DNA of 64,000 bases. It comes from JAGVSZ01 sp019137045. GTDB taxonomy: Bacteria; Pseudomonadota; Gammaproteobacteria; Burkholderiales; SG8-39. A program made the position numbers and the translations under genes. The DNA is taken from the NCBI GenBank assembly GCA_046347635.1, contig JAXMFT010000001.1:476599-540598 (forward strand), given 5' to 3'. Position 1 is the stretch's first letter, and each line of letters begins with the position of its first letter. The notes under the pieces were generated by a model, which was not told the origin of the DNA, did no database searches, and worked only from the letters and a program-made list of their open reading frames with translations. Below are positions 49,023-57,437 of the stretch, one piece after another.

Positions 49023-50539
49023 ACGCTCGGGACTCGGTCCGAAAACTGCTGGCCTTCAGCGCGGGAGAGCCGCTGCAGTTGGGCAAAAAGCTTCGATTGC
49101 CCAAGCGACCGGCGGGAGAAACGATGATCCTCGCCTTCGTCAGGATGGGCGGCGAGTCACGGCCGTGGGGCGTGGCGCTGGGCCCGCCGGACCAGGAGCC
49201 GAAAATCTGGACGGTTGGCGAAGCGCGTGACCGGGAGCTCGTGGGCGGCATGCTGGAGTCGGTCGCCCCGGTGCTCCTCGCCCATATGGGCCATCCGGAC
49301 TACGCGCGGGCGCGCGGGGAGCCCGCGCTTCCCCACATCTGGCTCCCAAATGCGAGTCACGTGGAGATGCTCCACTTCCTCGCATTCACCTACACCTACG
49401 CGAAGCGCGGGGAGCCCAGTCGGATGCGAACGCTCAACGCGCTGGGGCGCGCCGCGAACTGGCTCTTTCAGGAATCGACCCGGCCGGGCCAGATGTCATG
49501 CCTCGACGCAAGCCGTGCGCTGCGCGATGCGTTCACCTTCCCTGCCGAGGACGTGCGCCAGGCGCACACCGGCTATCTGCTTGCGTGGCTGGAAACGCAA
49601 GGCTCGCTTGATGCCCGGGTCCACGCTGCCGCGGGCGCTGAGCAGCACGCTGTCTCCACGAGCTTGGATCCGCACATCGAGAAGGATGGGCTCGACGAAG
49701 ATGTCGAAGCTTTCAACGCAGCCAAGCGGGACGGCAATGCCGCGAAGATGAAGACGCTCGCGAGCAAGATTGAGAAAGCACTAGCGCCCGAGCTTCGTCA
49801 TCGATTCGAGGTCGCTGCACGCGCCTACCGCAGATTGCACGCCGATCCGCGCCCTGTGAACCCCGGGGTTCACGCGCTCGAGGCGGCAGCGCGTGATCGG
49901 TACGAGGCGTACCTCGAGACCGAGCGCAAGGCCGCCAGGAGCGAGAAGGTGAGATTCAACTCGCCGGAGACCGACGGCCACTCGCTGATGGCCGCGTCGA
50001 ATTACGTCACGTTCGAGTCCGCTCACGGCGAGTACGTGAACGCGCTCGTTCACGACGACGAGGACATGCAGGAGGACCTGCTTCTCGCGGGAGACGGGGT
50101 GCGGGGGAAGATCGTTGCCATCGAGTTTCCCTCCGAAGGCAGATTGAAGCGCGCCACCTGGATCGTTGAGGAGGACGTACGGCGTCCTCTGCGGCTGCGA
50201 GACGGCGCCGAGGTTACTCAAGCGGGTTGCCCGAAACGCGTGGCGAAGCTGCGCGAGATCGACGAGCGCGCCCGAGGACCGCGACGGTTCCGCCTCGACA
50301 TCGTCAAAGGCGTTCTCGACGACGCGGGCCCGCTCGGTCGGAACGCCCGCGACGGGAAATGGAAGGGGCAAACCGTCACCTTCTTGAGTCTTCCCAAACC
50401 TGAGTTTGGCGTGCGACGACGCATGATGTTATGGGATCAACAGGGCCCGGGGATATGGCTCACCCACCGTCAGCCGTGGGAAGACGCAGCTGCTGCCGCG
50501 GGAGAAGACGATCTCGACGTTGACGCGGGGGCGGCATGA
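49019..50539 (+). CDS. Unrecognised 506-residue protein between nuclease and helicase
   Basis: A soluble protein of mixed character. N-terminal third: ETMILAFVRMGGESRPWGVALGPPDQEPKIWTVGEARD, beta-rich. The middle is helical (DEDVEAFNAAKRDGNAAKMKTLASKIEKALAPELRHRFEVAARAYRRLH). The C-terminal third is again beta-rich (GDGVRGKIVAIEFPSEGRLKRATWIVEEDVRRPLRLRDGA; VTFLSLPKPEFGVRRRMMLWDQQGPGIWLTHRQPWED). I see no nuclease, kinase or DNA-binding signature and do not recognise the family. It overlaps the nuclease stop and the helicase start by four bases each, so it is an obligate part of this operon; a recognition or adaptor subunit is plausible. GTG start. Confidence 0.8.
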   Translation: MNARDSVRKLLAFSAGEPLQLGKKLRLPKRPAGETMILAFVRMGGESRPWGVALGPPDQEPKIWTVGEARDRELVGGMLESVAPVLLAHMGHPDYARARGEPALPHIWLPNASHVEMLHFLAFTYTYAKRGEPSRMRTLNALGRAANWLFQESTRPGQMSCLDASRALRDAFTFPAEDVRQAHTGYLLAWLETQGSLDARVHAAAGAEQHAVSTSLDPHIEKDGLDEDVEAFNAAKRDGNAAKMKTLASKIEKALAPELRHRFEVAARAYRRLHADPRPVNPGVHALEAAARDRYEAYLETERKAARSEKVRFNSPETDGHSLMAASNYVTFESAHGEYVNALVHDDEDMQEDLLLAGDGVRGKIVAIEFPSEGRLKRATWIVEEDVRRPLRLRDGAEVTQAGCPKRVAKLREIDERARGPRRFRLDIVKGVLDDAGPLGRNARDGKWKGQTVTFLSLPKPEFGVRRRMMLWDQQGPGIWLTHRQPWEDAAAAAGEDDLDVDAGAA

Positions 50540-51903
50540 ACGGCCCGTCGCCCGTCCATCACCGCACTCAGATCAGCGCGAGAACCGAACAGGCGTTCAA
50601 GGGCGTCCTCACCGCATTGAGCAGCGAACGCGCGGTTGTCGTCGTGAAGGCCCCGCCGGGGTCCGGGAAGACTTACCTGCTTTCCCGAGTGGTTCAGGCG
50701 CTAGCGAAGCGAGAGCAGCGGATCGCCATCGCCGCGCAGACCAACGCCCAGGCCGATGACCTCTGTCGGCGTCTCGCGGATGCGCCCTGGAAAGTCCGGT
50801 CGTACCGTTTCGTCGGGTCCGGCGGCGGGATGGACGAGCCTGCCGAGGGCGTCACCGAGGTCTCGAGCTTCGACGACCTGCCGATCGGACCGTGTGTGGT
50901 CGTGGGCACCTCCGCGAAATGGGGACTTGCCCAGATCAAGCAGTGGTTTGACGTCCTGCTCGTCGACGAAGCCTGGCAGATGCAGTGGTTGCAGTTCATC
51001 CCGTTGGGGCGCGTCGCGTCTCGATTCGTGCTGATCGGTGATCCGGGTCAGATTCCGCCCGTCGTCGCGATCGACGCGTCGCGTTGGGAAACCGCCGAGA
51101 TTCCGCCTCATCTCGCAGCGCCCGAGGTGATCTGCTCGGGTGTCGGCCGTCGCGCGGGCGTTGTACCGGTGGAACTGCAGCTTCCCGCGTCACGCCGGCT
51201 GCCCTACGACGCGGTCGAGCTACTTCAGCCTTTCTATGACTTTCCGTTCGCCTCATGGGCGCTGCCGGGCGAGCGCGCTGTCGTGGCGACCGGACGGATC
51301 GTCGAGCCGATCGACCGTGGGATTGATCTTCTGGCTGAGGGATCGGTCGTCGGGGTGACGATCCCGACTGTGGACGATTTGCCCGCATCCGATATGGACG
51401 AGGACGTGGCCGAGTTGGTGGTGCGCATCGCCACGCGGATCCTCGAGCGTAAAGCCAAAGTCCGGATGCTTGACATAGATGACGGCCATGGGGAACGGCC
51501 CGTCACCGCCCAGGACATCGGGATCTCCGCCACGCACCGCATGATGAACGAGCTCATCGCACGTCGGGTGGCACGATCATCGGTACTCGAAGGAGTTCGC
51601 GTCGATACGCCCGAGCGCTGGCAGGGTCTTCAGCGACTGATCACGATCGCGGTGCACCCGCTCTCAGGGGTGCTGCGGCCGTCGTCATTCGACCTCGAGA
51701 CGGGGCGCTTGTGCGTGATGGCTTCACGGCATCAGGGCGGGTTGATCGTCGCCGGCCGTGACCACATCGCCGACACGCTCGATGGACTGATCGTCGCGGC
51801 TGATCAGCCGATCGGGCGGCCGGACATCGCGGGCCGCGGGCACCAGCAGCATCTCAAGTTCTGGCGTTCGCTCGAGGCGGCGAAGCGGGTCGTGAGCCTG
51901 TAG
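50536..51903 (+). CDS. SF1 helicase-like ATPase, third gene of the operon
   Basis: A 455-residue ATPase. Motif I is VVVVKAPPGSGKTYLLSRVV (near 34), Ia-like RIAIAAQTNAQADDLCRRL, motif II FDVLLVDEAWQMQWLQF, motif III RFVLIGDPGQIPPVV and the C-terminal part has RVDTPERWQGLQRLITIAVHPLSG and RLCVMASRHQGGLIVAGRD, matching motifs V and VI of Upf1/Pif1-like helicases. The SF1 core is short, without accessory domains. The ATG overlaps the preceding stop (ATGA). With the Cas4-like nuclease it would make a helicase-nuclease pair, as in AddAB or DNA2-like systems. It converges on the GmrSD-like gene, which ends 169 bases downstream. Confidence 0.85.
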   Translation: MNGPSPVHHRTQISARTEQAFKGVLTALSSERAVVVVKAPPGSGKTYLLSRVVQALAKREQRIAIAAQTNAQADDLCRRLADAPWKVRSYRFVGSGGGMDEPAEGVTEVSSFDDLPIGPCVVVGTSAKWGLAQIKQWFDVLLVDEAWQMQWLQFIPLGRVASRFVLIGDPGQIPPVVAIDASRWETAEIPPHLAAPEVICSGVGRRAGVVPVELQLPASRRLPYDAVELLQPFYDFPFASWALPGERAVVATGRIVEPIDRGIDLLAEGSVVGVTIPTVDDLPASDMDEDVAELVVRIATRILERKAKVRMLDIDDGHGERPVTAQDIGISATHRMMNELIARRVARSSVLEGVRVDTPERWQGLQRLITIAVHPLSGVLRPSSFDLETGRLCVMASRHQGGLIVAGRDHIADTLDGLIVAADQPIGRPDIAGRGHQQHLKFWRSLEAAKRVVSL

Positions 51904-52072
51904 AGGACGACGCGACGCCGCTGCTTCTGGCTCACCTTCTTCGAGCCCGAGAACTCTGGGTGGTGCGAACGGCGCTGGTACTCGGTGTACGCGCCGAGAA
52001 CTCCATAACTGAGCAGCAGTCTTCCCTGATCAATCTTGGGTGGCCGAGTCGCCCGCGGCGTGGACCAACGAT

Positions 52073-53935
52073 CTACTCGTGGTCTGCGGCTTCAAGGACC
52101 TCCTCATCGTCCTCTTCCTCCGCCGGGTCCTCCGCAACAGGCTCGGATGTCGGCGCTAGCGCCTTGCCCATCGCCCTCGATACCAGCGAGAGCAGCGCCG
52201 CCTTGCGTGCCTGGTAGAACTGCTCGAACCGGTCCGCTCGCAGCTCCCCAGGCTCGATCAAGTGACTTCGAAGCACCGAATCCATCGGGGCATCATCAAG
52301 TTGTACCTGAGCATGTTGCTGAATCTGTGCCAGGTACCTCGAGGGTGCCTTGCCGCCGATCATTCGGTTGGCCTTGTAGGAGATGGCGGTCTTGTTGACG
52401 ATGGAGTTGAACACCTTCGGCGGGACGTTCACGTCCTCGCACCACTTGCGCGGGAAGATGTGGTGGATGTCGATCTTCCGTTCGTCTCGGTCGAGATCGA
52501 CCATGCGCGCCTTCCAGAAGAAGTCCTGCGCGCCCTCCCGCTGCAGTAGCACGTAGAGGCCGCGATAGGCTGCACTGGTCCGCGAGCGCAGCGTGTCGAG
52601 GCGATTGGGCTGGAAGCCCGCGCCCTGCACGGTGACCGGTTCCGGCGCCACCGGATCCGCGATCCATGTCAGCAGGTCCTGAAGGTCCAACGCAATCCGC
52701 GTCTCGATGGCGCCGCCGTAGAGCTCGCCGAGCACGCCGCACCAGTACCAGCGGGCGAGCTTCGTCTTGATCTGCGGTTCCAGCCAGCGCTCGCCGATCA
52801 TCGCCAGCACACCAGCCAAGGGCACGACCTGGCTGCGGTACGGCAGGAACTTCGGGTGATGGAACCCCTGATCGCGAAGAAACCGTTCGGCCTCCAGGAA
52901 GCCGGCCGTCAGGGGCTTGGCCCATTGGCGATACGCGGCGAGCGGCAGCACCAGCACGTGCTCACGTTTGGCGGTCACGGCAGCCACGTCCTTGCCGGTC
53001 TTGCCCGCGGCTCGGTCGGCTTCGCGGCGCTCCCACGAATGTAGAAGCGAGATGCCCTGCAGGAAGTCGGTGGGCTCCAGGTCCTTCAACAGGGGACGCT
53101 TCGCAAGTTCGTGATGCCGGCCCTTGCCGTCGCGAGGGCCGAACCAGTCGTCGCGAAGGTTGAACCCCTCTGCGGCCCAGGTTGCCGTCACCAGCTCGAA
53201 CACCGACAGCGGTACGCCGCCCGTGTTCACCCGCTCGAAGACGAGGCACACCGCCTCCTTGGTGGTTTCCTTCTTGAGCGCTATCACCGGCACGTGGTAC
53301 TCGCGGAACGGCTTCAGCACCGTGGTGCGGAACTTCATGTACCGCGCAAAGCGGTCTGGGAATGCCGCGTTCAAGCCCTCTTCCCAGGCATCCGAGTTGA
53401 GGATCTGGTCGCAAGGGAAGTGGAGAGCGGCGTACTCCTTCTCGGCAGTCGACAGGTCCAGCACGATGTCGCGCCCGAAGTTCGCCCGCACCTGCTTTTG
53501 TTCGTCCACCGCGATGATGGCGTCCGCGAGCGCCTCGGGTCCCTCGAGCGCGGCATTAATATGAAAGTAGTAGTGGACGCGCAGCTCGCGCTTCTTTTCG
53601 TCACGCGTCACCACCGGCTTGCGCGACTTCAACACCTGCGTCAATGAGGTCAGGCGCTGCTGGCCGTCGAGGATCAGCTGCTCGGCCAGCGCCGCCGTGT
53701 CGCCCGGCAGCTCCACGCCCTCGACGAGCCGTACCTGAAACTTGGCCTCGCCGCCCGTCTCCAGCAGCATCAGAGCGCCGATCGGGAACGAGCGAGCGAT
53801 GCTCACCAGCAGCGCGCGGATGTGCTCGTCGTCCCAGACCCAGCCACGCTGGAAGTCCGGCAGCTGGATCTTGCCTTCGGCAATCTCGTCGAGCAGCTTT
53901 GAAAGCTGGGTCTTCGTGGAATCGAAGGTCGACAT
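52073..53935 (-). CDS. GmrSD-like type IV restriction enzyme (DUF262 + DUF1524)
   Basis: A 620-residue single-chain protein. The N-terminal DUF262 domain has IQLPDFQRGWVWDDEHIRALLVSI and the signature LILDGQQRLTSLTQVLKS (near 90), which binds and hydrolyses NTP. The C-terminal DUF1524 domain carries the HNH-type nuclease motif KIDIHHIFPRKWCEDVNVPPKVFNSIVNKTAIS (near 495-527). Fused GmrSD proteins cut phage DNA containing modified (for example glucosylated) cytosines. A Glu/Asp-rich tail ends the protein. GGGAG lies nine bases upstream of the ATG. It lies downstream of, and on the same strand as, the type III operon and may be co-transcribed or separate. Confidence 0.9.
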   Translation of the reverse strand: MSTFDSTKTQLSKLLDEIAEGKIQLPDFQRGWVWDDEHIRALLVSIARSFPIGALMLLETGGEAKFQVRLVEGVELPGDTAALAEQLILDGQQRLTSLTQVLKSRKPVVTRDEKKRELRVHYYFHINAALEGPEALADAIIAVDEQKQVRANFGRDIVLDLSTAEKEYAALHFPCDQILNSDAWEEGLNAAFPDRFARYMKFRTTVLKPFREYHVPVIALKKETTKEAVCLVFERVNTGGVPLSVFELVTATWAAEGFNLRDDWFGPRDGKGRHHELAKRPLLKDLEPTDFLQGISLLHSWERREADRAAGKTGKDVAAVTAKREHVLVLPLAAYRQWAKPLTAGFLEAERFLRDQGFHHPKFLPYRSQVVPLAGVLAMIGERWLEPQIKTKLARWYWCGVLGELYGGAIETRIALDLQDLLTWIADPVAPEPVTVQGAGFQPNRLDTLRSRTSAAYRGLYVLLQREGAQDFFWKARMVDLDRDERKIDIHHIFPRKWCEDVNVPPKVFNSIVNKTAISYKANRMIGGKAPSRYLAQIQQHAQVQLDDAPMDSVLRSHLIEPGELRADRFEQFYQARKAALLSLVSRAMGKALAPTSEPVAEDPAEEEDDEEVLEAADHE

Positions 53936-53957
53936 CTCGGTGAAGCTCCCTTGTCGA

Positions 53958-54095
53958 TTAGCCGGGGGGTTGTGAAGCGATTGCTCCTACACCTCGGTCT
54001 TTTCCGTCCCGGCCGGTCGTGGTTTTCGGGTCCGCAATCAGCCCGTTGAAGTCCGTCTCGACGCGTGATCGAAACTCTCCGATCGTGACTCGCAA
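53958..54095 (-). CDS. Possible 45-residue ORF between res and the GmrSD-like gene
   Basis: A short frame with a TTG start: it reads RVTIGEFRSRVETDFNGL and IADPKTTTGRDGKDRGV, then Ala/Pro/Gly. The sequence looks protein-like, lies on the same strand as its neighbours and fills the 167-base gap. There is no good ribosome binding site and no recognised family. It may be a remnant or a small protein. Confidence 0.2.
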   Translation of the reverse strand: MRVTIGEFRSRVETDFNGLIADPKTTTGRDGKDRGVGAIASQPPG

Positions 54096-54102
54096 CGAGC
54101 GG

Positions 54103-57100
54103 CTACGCCTGCGCCCGCAGCACGCTCAGGAACTCCGCGACGATCTGAACGGCCTCTGCGTCTTCCTTCGTAAGCACGATCGGGCTGTATTCACGGTTGA
54201 TCGGGGAAAGCGTTACCTTCGTGTGTCGCCAGCCGCCCTCCTCGTCACGCGTCTTCTCCGAGGCATAGCGCTTCAGGGTAAAGGAGCCGCCCGTGTCAGG
54301 ATCCGCCGCACCTCGGTACTGGGCCAGCACGATCTTCCCTGCGCGTGTTCCAGCGGGATGGGCGCGCAAGACCACGTAATCGCCGTCGTGGATGGTTGGC
54401 TCCATTGACCGGCCAACCGCGCGGCAGACGAACATCTTCTCGTCGAGCCGGCCTACGCCATCGGCCTCGATCCACCCCTCCGGTTCGACCGCCTCGCCGT
54501 TGCCGAAGTACCCTGCAGCCGCGTTAAGACTATAGAGCGGCAGCAGTGACTTGAACGCGTCGCGCTTCGCGCGCGCGTCCTCCAGCGATATCAGTCGTAA
54601 TTGTGGCTCCGGTCGGGCGCGCACCAGCGCGTCGGCGAGCTCGGCGACCGAGCGCACGCCCGAGGCCAGCGCGGCCTCCAGCTTCTTCTGCGGAATGAAG
54701 AGATAGCGCCAGGTCCCGTACTTCGTGGCGCTCATCTTCTCGCACCAGAGCCGCGCCGCCTCGCTCTTGAGCGCCGTGTTCGCGCGGATCTCGCCCTTGG
54801 TCTCGGCAAGCCACATCACTTCACGGTTGTCCTTTTCACGGGCCACGACGATGAAGTCTGGGTAGTACTGCCGCGGGCGGTTGCTCTCGTAGTAGGTCAG
54901 TGAGAAGCCGAGCCGCTCGTTCTTGAAGTACCGGACCACGTCCTTCGCGCCGTCGAGGAAGTCCGCGAAGCCCTTCTCGAGGTCGGTGTGACACGGCACC
55001 TTATTGGTGTGGCAGCGCTTGCCGTCGGCGAGGATGCCGGTCCACTGAAAGCGCCGCAGGTTCGCCGAATCGAGCCACTCGGGGTTGGCGAGAATCGGCA
55101 CTGCCTCGACGCCGGCCGCCCCCGCGCCGCGGATCGCGGTATCCAGCGCGTCAAGCGCCTGCCGGCGCCAGTAGTAGATGCCTACGTCCCGCACGTCGCT
55201 CTTGAGGCCACCGATTTCCAACGGCACCACCCGCGAGTCGAGGAACCGGCGCGAGACGTCGAGCAGCTCGTCGAACGTGGGTCCGATCCCGAGGTCCCCC
55301 GCCGAGCCCGGGTTCGTCTCCTGGTACAGCTCCTCGGCCATCAGGAACGCGGTGCGGAGCACCGGCCATTCTTTTCGCACCTCGTCCAGCGTCATCACGG
55401 CTTCGGGCGCACCGCCCACCACGGGCCGCACGTGCACGTCCGGCGGCGTCACCTTGGGGTCGATCCGGATCTGCGGCAGGTCCTCCACGCGGATCAGGTC
55501 GGCAAGAGAATCGGTCACGCCCACTGCCCACGAGCGTACGTTCGGCACCTGCAGACGGAAGTTGGCCTTCTTGGTATCCGGCTCGATCCAGACCGGCTTC
55601 TGACCCCACTCGCCCGCCTTCGGTCGCTTGCGCTTCTCGACCGGGAAGCCGACGAACGGGATGCCGAACGCATCCACCGTCTCCTCGCTCCCCTCCGGCC
55701 GTTCCTCGAGCGCCTGGTTCAGCACGTCGTAGTTGGTGCGTCGAAGGCCTCGGCCGATAATCTGCTCGGTCAAGAGCGGCGAGCCGAACGCGCGCAGCCC
55801 CAGGATGTGCGTCACGCTCTTCACGTCCCAGCCCTCGGAGAGCATGTTGACGCTGACGATGGCGCGGACGTGCTCGCCGGGTTTGCCCTTCGATCCGACC
55901 GTGTTGACCATCTCGCGCAGCACCGCTTCGTTGCCCTTGTCGGCGTCGAAGACCTTCGAGTCGATCGGGATCGTCACCCAGCGCGCGCGGTCCTCGTCGT
56001 CGGGGTTGCGCAAGAGCTCGTACTCGCGCGTGAGGTGCTCGAACACCCAGCCGGCGCGCGTGGCGTCGCTCGTCACGCAGAGCAGCACCGGCGCTGGCCC
56101 GCGGGCGAATTCGAACGAGCTGGCCCACTCGTCGTAGTCCTTCTTCCACGACGAGTAGATGCTCGCGATCGCGCCCTTGCAGGCGCGCAGGTACTCCTCC
56201 TTGGTCTTCGCGCCCTTCACCAGGTCCCAGAGGTCGAGGTAGACGCGCCCCTGCTCGTCGGGGTCGGGCAGCCGCACCACCTTGACCAGCCCCGACTCGA
56301 AGGCGTCGTAGACCGAGAAGTCCGACACCAGCCATTCGTACAGCGTCCCCTCGGGCTTGGGCGAGCCCGAGCCGTACCAGGGCGTCGCCGACAGATCGAG
56401 CACGAGGCTCACGCGCGCGGCCTTCGAGACGCGCTCCAGGATCTTGCTCCACTTGATGTAGGCGGCGTCCTCGCCCTTCTTCGTGCGCTTCTCGCCATAG
56501 ACGTGGTGCGCTTCGTCGTTGATCACCACGAGGTCGCGCCAGCCGCCGAGCAGCCGGCGGATCGGCGCGTTCGGGTCCTGCTTCGCCCGCCGGCGCATCG
56601 CGCGCAGCACCGACTGCGGGATGAAGCGTCCCTCCTCGAGCGGCACCTCGCCCTCGCCGATCCAGTCCTCGCGCTTCGCCTCGAGCGGGATCCCCTGCCA
56701 GTTGCGCACCAGCACGTTCGGCCGGAACTCCTCGCGGTACTCCGGCGGGACCATCTCGAAGGCGTCGTAGAGGTTGTGCTCGCCCGCCGGGTCGAGCCCG
56801 TCGCCGCGCGGCTGGCCGCTCACCCGGTCGCGCACGGTCAGTTCGGCACCAGCACCAGGAAGTTCGCCGAGAGCGACGAGCCGCTCACCTTGCGCTTGTG
56901 CAGCGTCGCCCAGGCAACGAAGAGCGCCATCACCACGGTCTTGCCGGTGCCGGTCGCGAGCTTGAGCGCGTAGCGCAGCAGGTTGCCGGTCTCGGGCATC
57001 TTCCGGCGGTTCTGCACCTCGTAGAGGTAGATGACCGTCTCGACCGCTTCCTGCTGGCAGAAGAAGAAGCGCCGTCCCGTGGCCCGCCGCTCCTCGTCGC

Positions 57101-57425
57101 GCTCGAACCACCACTCGAGGAGCCGCCGCGTCACCATTGCCGTGCCGGGATAGCCGGCCTCGCGCCACGCGCGCACCTCGTCGCGGAGCTGGTTGACGAA
57201 CTCGTTCTTCTGCTCGGCGCTCGCGAGCAGGTCCTCGAAGAGCCCGGCCTCCTTGCCGACGACGCCGGCGATGCCGCCCTTGACGTCCCTGGCCGAGGCG
57301 AGGAAGCGCATCGAGGGGCGCCGGCCGGCGGCGAGCTTCGAGCGCCCGCCCGCGAGGAGCTGGTAGTGCTGCGCCGGCTCCTGGTAGGCGTCGCAGATGA
57401 CGACGCGGTCAACGACGTAGGCCAT
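54103..57425 (-). CDS. res: Type III restriction enzyme Res subunit fused to a C-terminal S24 (LexA-like) peptidase (apparent frameshift near 56840)
   Basis: 1107 residues after correcting a missing C near 56840 (VLVPN continues as LTVRDRVSG in the next frame). Helicase motifs: LKLATGTGKTVVMALFVAW (I), LVVINDEAHHVYGEK (II), LVLDLSATPWYGSG (III) and LTEQIIGRGLRRTN (VI). The endonuclease core is YYPDFIVVAREK...VMWLAETKGE (Asp, Glu-x-Lys). The last 150 residues carry an S24 peptidase-like domain: VCRAVGRSMEPTIHDGDYVVLRA (Ser) and SFTLKRYASE (Lys), as in LexA and UmuD. That fusion is not standard in type III enzymes. It follows mod by 12 bases. Res cuts DNA after ATP-driven translocation when sites are unmethylated. 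Confidence 0.85.
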
Positions 57426-57437
57426 CGTGCCGCTCCC

